Both the position numbers and the translations under genes were made by a program. Below are positions 1-6,479 of a DNA stretch of 8,195 bases, one piece after another (the stretch's first letter is position 1; each line of letters opens with the position of its first letter). The notes below the pieces were generated by a model, which was not told the DNA's origin, did not search any database, and saw only the letters and a program-made list of their open reading frames with translations. The stretch is from JAGOBX01 sp017999075 [NCBI: Candidatus Babelota bacterium] (lineage in GTDB: Bacteria > JAGOBX01): the NCBI GenBank assembly GCA_017999075.1, contig JAGOBX010000142.1, forward strand, positions 1 through 8,195, read 5' to 3'.

Positions 1-199
1 TGTTAGAACTTAACAATTCTCTGATTTCATTAAGTTTTTCTATTGTAACAGGTTCATTGTATTTCACTATAACATTAGCTCCGCCGGCAAAATCTATTCC
101 ATATTTTAAACCTTTATGATACCCTATAGAAATCAAACCGGCTATAATAATTATTACAGATAAAGTTATAAAAATATTCCGTTTTCCGATAATGTCCAT
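1..199 (-). CDS. secF: Protein translocase subunit SecF, N-terminal part (runs off the left edge)
   Basis: SecF pairs with SecD in the inner membrane and uses the proton motive force to help pull exported proteins through SecYEG. Only the first 66 residues are in the window; the C-terminal part lies beyond position 1. Residues 6-24 form one hydrophobic membrane segment, followed by GIDFAGG at residues 34-40, the hallmark motif at the start of the SecF periplasmic domain (SecD carries the related GLDLQGG). The ATG at 197-199 is preceded by AAGGAG (213-218, minus strand) with a 13-nt spacer, slightly long. secF begins 40 nt after the secD stop on the same strand, so the pair is almost certainly one transcript. 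The identity is firm because of the motif and the secD neighbour; completeness cannot be judged. Confidence 0.95.
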   Translation of the reverse strand, partial: MDIIGKRNIFITLSVIIIIAGLISIGYHKGLKYGIDFAGGANVIVKYNEPVTIEKLNEIRELLSSN

Positions 200-239
200 A
201 ATTTTGTTCCAACTCCTTAATAAAAGTAATAAATATTAA

Positions 240-1748
240 TTATTTTTTCGCTGTAGGCAAACATTTGTCTAACAAAATTGCCAATGGCGAAAAAACAGGG
301 ATATTCGATATATTATTATTATTCAAAAGAATTATCAGCATTGTTCTTGTAATAAATATACCTGCAAACATACTGCATAATATACCTAATGTCAAAGTTA
401 CAGCAAACCCGCGAATAGGACCTGCGCCGTACTGATATAAAACTATAGCTATAATCAAAGTGGTTATATTAGCGTCTGCAATAGTGATAAATGCTTTTGA
501 ATATCCTGTTTCTATTGCTCCGCGCATTTTTTTGCCAAGCCGCATTTCTTCTTTTATACGTTCAAATATTATAACATTAGCATCTACTGCCATCCCTATA
601 GTCAATGCTATTCCTGCGATACCAGGCAAAGTTAAAGTCGCTCCTAAAAAAGCCATACATCCAAGCATCATAAAAATATTAAGAATCAATGCTATATCTG
701 CTATTATTCCGAAAGCCAGATAATACAATATCATAAACAATACTACTCCCACGCTTCCGATATAAGCAGCTTTAATTCCTTTCTGTATAGAATCAGCTCC
801 CAATGACGGTCCTACAGTCTGTTCTTCAAGTATATCTATAGGAACAGGCAAAGCTCCTGATCTAAGTTTTATAGCTATATTTTTAGCTTCATCAAGATTG
901 AACCCGCCTTCAATAATACCTTCTCCTCCGGGTATTCTTGATTTTATATGAGGAGCCATCAGCACATTATTATCAAGAACTATTGCAAGACGGTTATTAT
1001 CAGTCTGGCTGCGTTCTCTGTATCTGTCTGTAAGATTTTCAAAAGTTACAGCTGCATTAGGTTTGAGTTTAAAAGATATTATAGGTTTGTTTTCCTGATT
1101 TATGTTTACATCTGCAGTTCTCAAATCATCGCCGCGGAGTTCCACTTTGTTTGAAATCAAATAAGGAATCTTTTTAGGAGTTTTCCCGTCTTCAAGCATT
1201 ACTGGAAAACCTTCCTGAGTTTTAGGATATTCATACAAAATTTTATAATCTGCAGGAACAATTTTTCCCGGAAGCAAATCTCCTTTTTCATCCGTAATCT
1301 CTTTAATGAGCATATCATTTTCTTTATGAACCATTTTAAATTCAAGTACAGCCTGTCCTTCTATAAGTTTTCTCGCACGCTGAGGATCTCTCAATCCCGG
1401 AAGTTCTATTTCGATTCTATCATTAGCCAATCTTTTTATTGAAGGTTCAGCAACTCCAAACTGGTCAATACGGTTTCTTATAATTTCAAGAGTTTTTTCT
1501 ACTGCATCTTTTGTATATTGTTTAACGTCAACAGTTTTATCTTTTGCCGCAAGATTTTCAATATACTTTGTATTAACCTGAATAATCAAATGCATTCCGC
1601 CCTGTAAGTCCAATCCAAGATTTATTGTAGGAGGAAATCCTTTAAACGTATCAATTTCTTTCCAGTCTTTAACAGGATAAAGCGATACAAAAGAAATTAC
1701 CAGTATCGCAGCAATTATAACTATGCGCAATGTAACATTTTTCAGCAT
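240..1748 (-). CDS. secD: Protein translocase subunit SecD
   Basis: SecD is an RND-superfamily membrane protein that forms the SecDF motor on the periplasmic side of the Sec translocon. The chosen product has 502 residues: membrane segment 1 at about 7-24, the GLDLQGG motif at 45-51, a periplasmic P1 region containing RNRIDQFGVAEPSI at 91-104, a second periplasmic part ending in RSGALPVP near 296-303, and a C-terminal block of about five membrane helices from residue 330. The RND motif GMAVDANVIIFERIKEE at 385-401 carries the conserved Asp thought to take part in proton movement. An in-frame TTG five codons upstream overlaps the GGAGG ribosome binding site, so I chose the ATG at 1746-1748, which has a spacer of 8 nt. 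It is shorter than E. coli SecD (615 residues) but has the full domain set. It is the first gene of a secD-secF operon with its own promoter. Confidence 0.97.
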   Translation of the reverse strand: MLKNVTLRIVIIAAILVISFVSLYPVKDWKEIDTFKGFPPTINLGLDLQGGMHLIIQVNTKYIENLAAKDKTVDVKQYTKDAVEKTLEIIRNRIDQFGVAEPSIKRLANDRIEIELPGLRDPQRARKLIEGQAVLEFKMVHKENDMLIKEITDEKGDLLPGKIVPADYKILYEYPKTQEGFPVMLEDGKTPKKIPYLISNKVELRGDDLRTADVNINQENKPIISFKLKPNAAVTFENLTDRYRERSQTDNNRLAIVLDNNVLMAPHIKSRIPGGEGIIEGGFNLDEAKNIAIKLRSGALPVPIDILEEQTVGPSLGADSIQKGIKAAYIGSVGVVLFMILYYLAFGIIADIALILNIFMMLGCMAFLGATLTLPGIAGIALTIGMAVDANVIIFERIKEEMRLGKKMRGAIETGYSKAFITIADANITTLIIAIVLYQYGAGPIRGFAVTLTLGILCSMFAGIFITRTMLIILLNNNNISNIPVFSPLAILLDKCLPTAKK

Positions 1749-1775
1749 ATTAAATTCCTCCAAAAATTTAACTAT

Positions 1776-1804
1776 AATATAATAACATTAATATAATACA
1801 TCAA
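1776..1804 (-). promoter_or_regulatory. Probable sigma70-type promoter of secD-secF
   Basis: On the minus strand, TTGATG (1799-1804, 4 of 6 consensus) and TATATT (1776-1781, 5 of 6) are separated by exactly 17 nt. Transcription would begin about 20 nt before the secD ATG, leaving room for the GGAGG site. The -35 hexamer overlaps the palindrome at 1801-1818, so a repressor bound there would block it. This is motif reading in an AT-rich region, where chance matches are common. Confidence 0.5.
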
Positions 1805-1869
1805 ACTTTAATGTTTGAAAAAAATAATTCAAAAATTTCTTTAGTCTTATAACTTTCAAATTTTTGAAA
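1801..1869. repeat. Cluster of AT-rich inverted repeats between secD and rplU
   Basis: Three inverted repeats lie in this stretch. TCAAAC/GTTTGA (1801-1806 and 1813-1818) has a 6-nt centre. An 11-bp perfect pair, TTCAAAAATTT (1828-1838) and AAATTTTTGAA (1858-1868), has a 19-nt centre. TTTCAAA-TT-TTTGAAA (1854-1869) is a near-continuous palindrome using the same bases as the second pair, so the two folds exclude each other. All share a TCAAA/TTTGA core. They lie upstream of both divergent operons. Operators or DNA-bending sites are possible; no reading frame of note runs through here. Confidence 0.5.
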
Positions 1870-1947
1870 CACGTATTTATTTTATAAAACTTTTTTTGTC
1901 AGTCTTATCTAAAATAAGTTAGTAAAATTACTTTAAATATTGCATAA

Positions 1948-1987
1948 TGTCAAGTTTTTTTAAAAAAAGTTTAAAAAAAAGTTGACA
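1948..1987. promoter_or_regulatory. Back-to-back TTGACA hexamers flanking an A/T-tract
   Basis: A perfect TTGACA on the minus strand (1948-1953) and another on the plus strand (1982-1987) face outward, separated by 28 bp of almost pure T and A runs. The plus-strand copy is the -35 of the rplU promoter. The minus-strand copy has a poor partner, TAATTT (1925-1930), at 17 nt, and would give a second, distal secD start with a leader of about 170 nt. The A/T-tracts could act as an UP-element for both directions. The hexamers are seen; their use in both directions is inferred. Confidence 0.4.
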
Positions 1988-2009
1988 AATATAGTTTTTT
2001 TAATATTAT
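1982..2009 (+). promoter_or_regulatory. Promoter of the rplU-prp-rpmA operon
   Basis: A perfect -35 TTGACA (1982-1987), a 16-nt spacer and a -10 TATTAT (2004-2009, 5 of 6) precede rplU. The predicted start near 2016 leaves a leader of about 35 nt that contains the GGAGG ribosome binding site at 2034-2038. Runs of A and T directly upstream resemble an UP-element, as expected for a ribosomal protein operon. The leader is too short for an obvious L21 autoregulatory structure. Confidence 0.7.
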
Positions 2010-2049
2010 TTATAAGTTAATAAAATTGGACTTGGAGGAAAATCCCATT

Positions 2050-2370
2050 ATGTATGCAATAATAAAAATTGGAGCAAGTCAATTCAAGGCAGAAAAAAAT
2101 CAGGAAATTAATGCTCCTTATTTGCCTGATTATTCAAAAGGCGATTTATTTGAAATAAACGATGTCGCTATGTTTAAAGATGACAAAGACAACGTAAAAA
2201 TAGGAACACCTTTTTTGTCGAACGTTATTGTTAAAGCAAAACTTGTTGCTCACGATAAAGAAGACAAAATTATTATTCAGAAATTCCGTAAACGGAAAAG
2301 ATCTAAAAAACGCACAGGTCACCGTCAGAATTTCAGTAAAATAAAGATTATGGATATAATCTGCAAATGA
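2050..2370 (+). CDS. rplU: 50S ribosomal protein bL21
   Basis: bL21 binds 23S rRNA in the large ribosomal subunit. The 106-residue product matches the usual length of about 103. It starts MYAIIKIGASQFKAE, the typical bL21 opening (Y.VI..GG.QY.V), has the central V..AKL..H.K..KI..QKFRKRK region, and keeps the basic rRNA-binding stretch KRKRSKKRTGHRQ at about residues 79-91. An in-frame TTG eight codons upstream (2026) is rejected because the reading would run through the GGAGG site at 2034-2038, which serves the ATG at 2050 with an 11-nt spacer. The stop TGA overlaps the start of the next gene as ATGA, implying translational coupling. It is the first gene of the rplU-prp-rpmA operon. Confidence 0.96.
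   Translation: MYAIIKIGASQFKAEKNQEINAPYLPDYSKGDLFEINDVAMFKDDKDNVKIGTPFLSNVIVKAKLVAHDKEDKIIIQKFRKRKRSKKRTGHRQNFSKIKIMDIICK
2346..2361 (+). other. Small hairpin just before the prp start codon
   Basis: GATTAT (2346-2351) and ATAATC (2356-2361) form a perfect 6-bp stem with the loop GGAT, ending 5 nt before the prp ATG. No ordinary GGAGG site precedes prp, so GGAT is the nearest purine-rich anti-16S match and it would be held in a loop. Ribosomes finishing rplU would melt the stem, which fits coupled translation through the ATGA overlap. The stem is weak (mostly A-T pairs) and may be coincidental. Confidence 0.3.
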
Positions 2371-2690
2371 TAGAAATTACCGTTATTAACCGTAAAATTG
2401 AAAACGGTTTATCTGCGGTAAAAGTCGAAGGTCATTCCAAAAACATTACTTTATGTAATGCTGTATCCATACTGATGAAAAATTTAGAAATCGGATTTGA
2501 ATATGCTTCTTGCATAAAATCAGAATCCAACAGCGTTAAGTTTAATGTTAACAGACCTGCGCCTGGGACTTTTGAAATTTATTATAATAATACGGAATAT
2601 ACAGATTTTCTGATTTCTGTTTTTAAACAAACGGTAAATTGGCTGATAAATCAATATCCGGATGAAATTAAAATTTACGAGGTGAATTAA
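2367..2690 (+). CDS. prp: Ribosomal-processing cysteine protease Prp (YsxB family)
   Basis: Prp proteins are small cysteine proteases. In Staphylococcus aureus, Prp removes the N-terminal extension of ribosomal protein L27 and uses a His-Cys pair. This 107-residue product has the family's usual length and position between rplU and rpmA. The catalytic pair is readable as H23 in EGHS and C30 in LCNAVS, both in the expected context (GHA and CxxVS in relatives). The loop between them is 7 residues from His to Cys, against 12 in the S. aureus protein as I recall it, and lacks the usual Gly-Asp stretch. The gene overlaps rplU by 4 nt and ends 1 nt before rpmA, so all three are coupled. The adjacent L27 has no extension, so the substrate is unclear. 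Family assignment is good; retained protease activity is inferred. Confidence 0.85.
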   Translation: MIEITVINRKIENGLSAVKVEGHSKNITLCNAVSILMKNLEIGFEYASCIKSESNSVKFNVNRPAPGTFEIYYNNTEYTDFLISVFKQTVNWLINQYPDEIKIYEVN

Positions 2691-2691
2691 T

Positions 2692-2952
2692 ATGGCTCAT
2701 AAAAAAGGAGTCGGAAGTTCAAGAAACGGACGCGACAGTAACCCGCAATTTCTTGGAGTTAAACGTTATGGCGGTCAATTGGTAAAGGCAGGAAACATTA
2801 TAGTCCGTCAAAAAGGTACTAAATTCCATCCAGGAAAAAATGTAGGGATTGGGAAAGACGATACTTTATTTGCTTTAAAAGACGGGTACGTAAAATTTTT
2901 CCGCAAAAAAGAAGACCGCAGATTTGTAGAAATAACAGAATCTGCCGAATAA
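2692..2952 (+). CDS. rpmA: 50S ribosomal protein bL27
   Basis: bL27 lies near the peptidyl transferase centre, and its N-terminal tail reaches toward the P-site tRNA. The 86-residue product has the standard bL27 pattern: [15 protein letters not shown] at the start, [23 protein letters not shown] (residues 21-43), [18 protein letters not shown] and a final VKF region. The protein begins MAHKKG, the mature-type N-terminus, without the LNLQFFA-like extension seen in Firmicutes. No extension can be hidden upstream because an in-frame TGA lies at 2683-2685. The ribosome binding site GAGGTG (2679-2684) overlaps the end of prp and has a 7-nt spacer. It is the last gene of the operon. Confidence 0.97.
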   Translation: MAHKKGVGSSRNGRDSNPQFLGVKRYGGQLVKAGNIIVRQKGTKFHPGKNVGIGKDDTLFALKDGYVKFFRKKEDRRFVEITESAE

Positions 2953-2955
2953 TAA

Positions 2956-3027
2956 ATTGCTGCCAGTCAATTCTAAAAATAAACATTTAAATTGAGATTA
3001 TTTTATATTATTTATTTTTAGAGCAAT
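2956..3027 (+). repeat. Long-range inverted repeat after rpmA
   Basis: CTAAAAATAAA (2973-2983) pairs perfectly with TTTATTTTTAG (3011-3021), an 11-bp stem with a 27-nt loop. Directly outside it, ATTGCT (2956-2961) pairs with AGCAAT (3022-3027), leaving an 11-nt bulge on the left side only. There is no T-run after it, so it does not look like a terminator. It could protect the 3' end of the rpmA message or be a DNA-level site. It lies between rpmA and the real terminator. Confidence 0.4.
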
Positions 3028-3050
3028 ACAGTAATTTCAAGTTTTCTTTA

Positions 3051-3079
3051 AAAAAAGGGAGGCGATGTCTCCCTTTTTT
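3051..3079 (+). terminator. Intrinsic terminator of the rplU-prp-rpmA operon
   Basis: AAAAAAGGGAG (3051-3061) pairs with CTCCCTTTTTT (3069-3079) around a 7-nt loop. The GC-rich upper stem followed by six T is a textbook rho-independent terminator. The flanking A-run makes it potentially active from the minus strand too. It ends only 23 nt before the ATG of the next gene, leaving little room for a separate promoter. Confidence 0.85.
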
Positions 3080-3102
3080 AATTTAATTATTTAACCCGGT
3101 TT

Positions 3103-4047
3103 ATGAAAAAATTTTTAATCATAGCAAATCCGGTATCCGGCAGTTTTATTGGAATAAACAAATTAGAACAGCTTAAAACTTATTTTTCAAACCAAGGCAT
3201 TTATACTGAAATATACCTCACTCAATACAAAAATTCAGCTATAGATTACTGTTTAAAACGTCATTCCGAATTCACTGATTTTATAGCAGTCGGCGGAGAC
3301 GGAGCTATAAACGAAATTTGTCAGATTGCAAAATACAGAGAAATAAATCTTGGTATAATACCTGCAGGAACAGCCAATGTTTTAGCTAAAGAATTCAATA
3401 TACCTGAAAATGATATTTTCAAATCCGCAGAAATAATATTAAAAGGTTATGAAACCAAATTTGATTGCTGGGTTGCCAATGATAAAATTTTCGTATTATT
3501 CGTAAGCGGAGGAATAGATTCTGCCGCAGTTGAAAACATAAATCCGCTTTTAAAAAAAATAACAGGCAAAACTGCTTATGTGTATAGTTTTATAAAAAAA
3601 TTTATTTTTTTCAATCTGCCTGATTATAATATAACAGTCAGTATTTCTAATGATTCATTTAAAAATAACCAGCATAAAAAAAACAATAATCAATCTGAAA
3701 CGCATATAATTACAAAACAATTTTTTCTGACAAACATAGAAAAATATGCTGGAAATTTCAGTTTAAACTGCGGTAAAATATATTCTGATAAAATAATTGA
3801 ACTGATATATTTTAAAAATATCAGCAGGTTAAAACTGCTAAAATTCGTTTTTTATATGATTTTCAAAAAAAATATTTTATCGCTTGATTATATAGGTTTA
3901 ATTAAATCGGACGAATTTAAAATTACGGGTTCAAATTCTTTTCCAGTAGAATTCGATGGAGATTCCGGATTATACATTCCTCTCTGCATAACCCCGAATA
4001 AATACTGCATTAATATAAAAACCGGCAAAAAAAATATTCAACCCTAA
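3103..4047 (+). CDS. Diacylglycerol/lipid kinase family protein (DagK/LCB5-like)
   Basis: Proteins of this family phosphorylate a lipid hydroxyl, typically diacylglycerol to phosphatidic acid, at the membrane surface using ATP. The 314-residue product has the normal length. Nucleotide-binding motifs are in order: ANPVSGS at 8-14, VGGDGAINEI at 63-72, and GIIPAGTANVLA at 84-95. The C-terminal half carries VEFDGDSG (282-289), matching the region of the catalytic Asp (here D285) in known DgkB-type enzymes; a usual Glu two residues later is Asp here. The GGDGT motif has Ala in place of Thr. A Lys/Asn/Gln-rich insert lies at about 184-200. There is no recognisable ribosome binding site before the ATG; the N-terminus is still the natural start because the first motif begins at residue 8. 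Substrate cannot be told from sequence; a sphingosine-kinase-like or YegS-like lipid kinase is possible. Confidence 0.87.
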   Translation: MKKFLIIANPVSGSFIGINKLEQLKTYFSNQGIYTEIYLTQYKNSAIDYCLKRHSEFTDFIAVGGDGAINEICQIAKYREINLGIIPAGTANVLAKEFNIPENDIFKSAEIILKGYETKFDCWVANDKIFVLFVSGGIDSAAVENINPLLKKITGKTAYVYSFIKKFIFFNLPDYNITVSISNDSFKNNQHKKNNNQSETHIITKQFFLTNIEKYAGNFSLNCGKIYSDKIIELIYFKNISRLKLLKFVFYMIFKKNILSLDYIGLIKSDEFKITGSNSFPVEFDGDSGLYIPLCITPNKYCINIKTGKKNIQP

Positions 4048-4091
4048 ATTTCATTTTCAAATAAAATCAAATTTTGGGTTGAATATTTTTT
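4029..4091. terminator. Long bidirectional terminator hairpin between convergent genes
   Basis: Two 29-nt arms (4029-4057 and 4063-4091) pair at 27 positions around a 5-nt loop, with only two symmetric mismatches (T4045-T4075 and C4052-C4068). The outer 16 bp are perfect, from AAAAAATATTCAACCC inward. The right arm ends in six T for plus-strand transcripts, and the left flank (4027-4034) gives eight T for minus-strand transcripts. It therefore serves both the lipid kinase gene, whose last six codons form part of the stem, and the chemoreceptor gene arriving from the other side. Confidence 0.85.
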
Positions 4092-4111
4092 AAGTTCAAA
4101 CAATTTTACAG

Positions 4112-4130
4112 TTCAAAGTCACACTTTGAA
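4112..4130. repeat. Short hairpin over the chemoreceptor stop codon
   Basis: TTCAAAGT (4112-4119) and ACTTTGAA (4123-4130) form a perfect 8-bp stem with a 3-nt loop. On the minus strand it covers the last codons and the TGA stop of the chemoreceptor gene. It has no T-run and so is not a second terminator; it may add 3'-end stability to the message. Confidence 0.4.
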
Positions 4131-6449
4131 TATTGATACTGATTCTGCAAGATTTGAAGCAATGCCATTCAAATTTTTCGATTCTAAAGCAAGCTCGTCA
4201 GCGCTTCTCGAATTTTCCTGAGCAGCCTGATTTATTTGAGACATAGCCAGATTAATCTGACCAACTCCTGATTTCTGTTCAGCCATAGCATTTTTTATCT
4301 GATGAGTAATTTTATCAACATTGTCCATTGATTTAACTATCTCAGAAACTGCGTTAGACTGTTCCTGTGTAGCAGAATTAACTTCAGTAGTAGCTGATTG
4401 AATAAGTTCAACCTGTTTAACTATTTGTTTGCTGGTGGTGTTCTGCTCATTCATAGCTGCCGTAACCTGAGATATTAATGACACCATTTCCTGAACCTTA
4501 GAAACAATTGATTCCAGAGCTGTTCCAACAAGATTTGAAAGTTCAACTCCATTATCAGCAAGTTTAGCATTACTGCGGGTAGAATCAACAGCTTTCTGAG
4601 TTTCAGTCTGGATATTTTTTATTATTCCGCCTATTTCTTTAGTGGCGTTAGAACTGCGTTCAGCAAGTTTCCTTACTTCATCAGCAACTACGGCAAAGCC
4701 TTTTCCGTGTTCGCCTGCGCGCGCAGCTTCAATAGCTGCGTTCAAAGCAAGCAAATTCGTCTGTTCTGAAATTTCAGTTATAACATCAACAATATTACCT
4801 ATATTTTCCGCGCTTATTCCAAGACCTTCAATAATCTTTACAAGTTCAGTCATGCTGTTTTTAATCTGTATTATTCCATCATTTGATTTATTAACAGCTT
4901 CTTTACTGTCATTTGCAGTATCCCCGCTTTCTTTGGCTTTACTGTTAACCACATTTATATTGTCTGTAATTGTAGCGAGATTAGCCATCATTTCTTCAAT
5001 TGCAGCAGAAGTCTGGTTTACGGAAGAACTCATACTTTTTGTTGAACCTGCCACGTTTTTCACTGATGCCGAAACCTGTGCAGCGCTTGCAGTTGTCTGA
5101 GTTACAGCAGAAGCTTGAACTTCAACATTATCAGAAACCATATTCAAATTTGAAGAAAATTCTTCAATAGTCGATGAAGTTTCTTCCACGCTTGACGCAG
5201 TTTCCTGAGATGCAGAAGAAATATGATGAACTTTTTCTTCAACTAATGAACTCGACTGTTTAACAGACTGAGCAGAATCTTTGATATTTTTTATAAGTTT
5301 GCCTATTTCTTTTACTGTAGTGTCAATATTATTCGCAAGAATTCCTATCTCATCTTTTGAATCTATTCCGCTTTTTACAGTAAAATCTCCTTCAGCCACT
5401 TTTTTCATTACATCCACTATTTTAAAAACAGGTTTTGTAATAATTTTACTTATAACCAAAGTTATGATTATTCCTATAAATACGGCAACTATAAGGCCTA
5501 TAATAACCAGTCCTGTAGATAATGACAAAGCATTGGCGTTTTCTTTAGAAAGTTTCGATGATGATTCCACTGCAACTTTAGTAATTTCAGAAACTGATTC
5601 AAGAAGTTTTTCAGCCAAAGAATTTCTTGTTTTATTAAGGTTATCCATATCTTCGAAATTTTTCATTATTTTTTCAGTAGCTGATTTATATTCATGACTT
5701 GCAGCCAGTACTCCATCAAGTTCTTTTAAATCTTCTTCCTGAGTTGTATATTTTTTCAATTCAGCGACTGTTTTATCAATTTCTTCAAATTTTACCAATG
5801 CAGCCTGAATTATAGTAAAATCACGTATTGCTTGAGATTTATAGTTAGCTATTCTTATTTCATTTCCAAAATCTACAACATTATTTATCAAAGTAATTTT
5901 TGTATGTCTTCCTTTAACTTTAACTGCTCCTGCACCATATTCTTTTTCCAATTTACTGTTTTGTCCTGAAAGATAATCGTTCACTAAACCCACAAATTTT
6001 TTAGCACTTTCATCCATTACAATTCTCATTGCATCTCTTTCATCGTCCATTCGTTCAGTTTCATTAATCAATTTTTCATATTCAACAAGCAGAGGTTCAA
6101 TAATTTCCAGATTTTTTTTCAATAAGGTTAAATTAGGATACTTCCCGGAAAACTCTTTAGCTTCACCTAAATGAGTTTTAACTTCTTCAAATTCTTCACG
6201 GCAAATTTTAAGATATTCTTTATTTTCAGACAATGAATATCCCCTGATATTGAACATAACTGTTCTGTAATGCCTTTCAAAATCAACGGACAACTCAAGT
6301 TCTTTTAAATATTCGTCTGAAAGACGGACAGATTTGGTTGTAGCGCTTTTCATATTAAAAGAGGCAAATAATCCTACCAATATAAGTATTGCAAGTATAA
6401 CACCGAACCCGTAAGCTAATTTCATGCCAAGTTTTAAATTTTTGAACAT
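4119..6449 (-). CDS. Methyl-accepting chemotaxis protein with a large helical periplasmic sensor domain
   Basis: Chemoreceptors of this kind sense ligands outside the inner membrane and control the kinase CheA through CheW. The 776-residue product has membrane segment 1 at about 11-31, an all-helical periplasmic domain at 32-310, segment 2 at 311-334, a HAMP domain at 335-388 with the conserved Pro at 340, and a long coiled-coil signalling domain. The hairpin tip is unmistakable: [20 protein letters not shown] (561-580), then [16 protein letters not shown]. The periplasmic domain, about 280 residues, resembles helical bimodular (HBM) sensors; that is a judgement from size and helix pattern. 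Each signalling arm is about 187-199 residues. There is no C-terminal CheR-binding pentapeptide of the NWETF type. GAGGT lies 8 nt before the ATG. The gene starts 30 nt after secG and probably shares its transcript. No che or flagellar gene is in the window, and the ligand is unknown. Confidence 0.95.
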   Translation of the reverse strand: MFKNLKLGMKLAYGFGVILAILILVGLFASFNMKSATTKSVRLSDEYLKELELSVDFERHYRTVMFNIRGYSLSENKEYLKICREEFEEVKTHLGEAKEFSGKYPNLTLLKKNLEIIEPLLVEYEKLINETERMDDERDAMRIVMDESAKKFVGLVNDYLSGQNSKLEKEYGAGAVKVKGRHTKITLINNVVDFGNEIRIANYKSQAIRDFTIIQAALVKFEEIDKTVAELKKYTTQEEDLKELDGVLAASHEYKSATEKIMKNFEDMDNLNKTRNSLAEKLLESVSEITKVAVESSSKLSKENANALSLSTGLVIIGLIVAVFIGIIITLVISKIITKPVFKIVDVMKKVAEGDFTVKSGIDSKDEIGILANNIDTTVKEIGKLIKNIKDSAQSVKQSSSLVEEKVHHISSASQETASSVEETSSTIEEFSSNLNMVSDNVEVQASAVTQTTASAAQVSASVKNVAGSTKSMSSSVNQTSAAIEEMMANLATITDNINVVNSKAKESGDTANDSKEAVNKSNDGIIQIKNSMTELVKIIEGLGISAENIGNIVDVITEISEQTNLLALNAAIEAARAGEHGKGFAVVADEVRKLAERSSNATKEIGGIIKNIQTETQKAVDSTRSNAKLADNGVELSNLVGTALESIVSKVQEMVSLISQVTAAMNEQNTTSKQIVKQVELIQSATTEVNSATQEQSNAVSEIVKSMDNVDKITHQIKNAMAEQKSGVGQINLAMSQINQAAQENSRSADELALESKNLNGIASNLAESVSIFKV

Positions 6450-6479
6450 AGCTTTCTACCTCTTATTTTTTAGATTTAA

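Noticed and set aside
460-723. Plus-strand 87-codon open frame inside secD
   Set aside because: It is antisense to the conserved membrane-helix region of secD and shows no domain, only the complement of hydrophobic codons.
948-1154. Plus-strand 68-codon open frame inside secD
   Set aside because: Antisense shadow of conserved secD sequence, without a ribosome binding site or recognisable protein features.
2026-2049. Upstream TTG start for rplU, considered as a possible cleavable extension for Prp
   Set aside because: The extra eight codons span the ribosome binding site of the ATG at 2050, and the peptide has no resemblance to the LNLQFFA cleavage motif.
4642-5697. Two plus-strand open frames (4642-5100 and 5281-5697) inside the chemoreceptor gene
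   Set aside because: Both are antisense to the strongly conserved signalling, HAMP and membrane regions; their Ser/Ala/Ile-rich composition is what the complement of a coiled coil gives.
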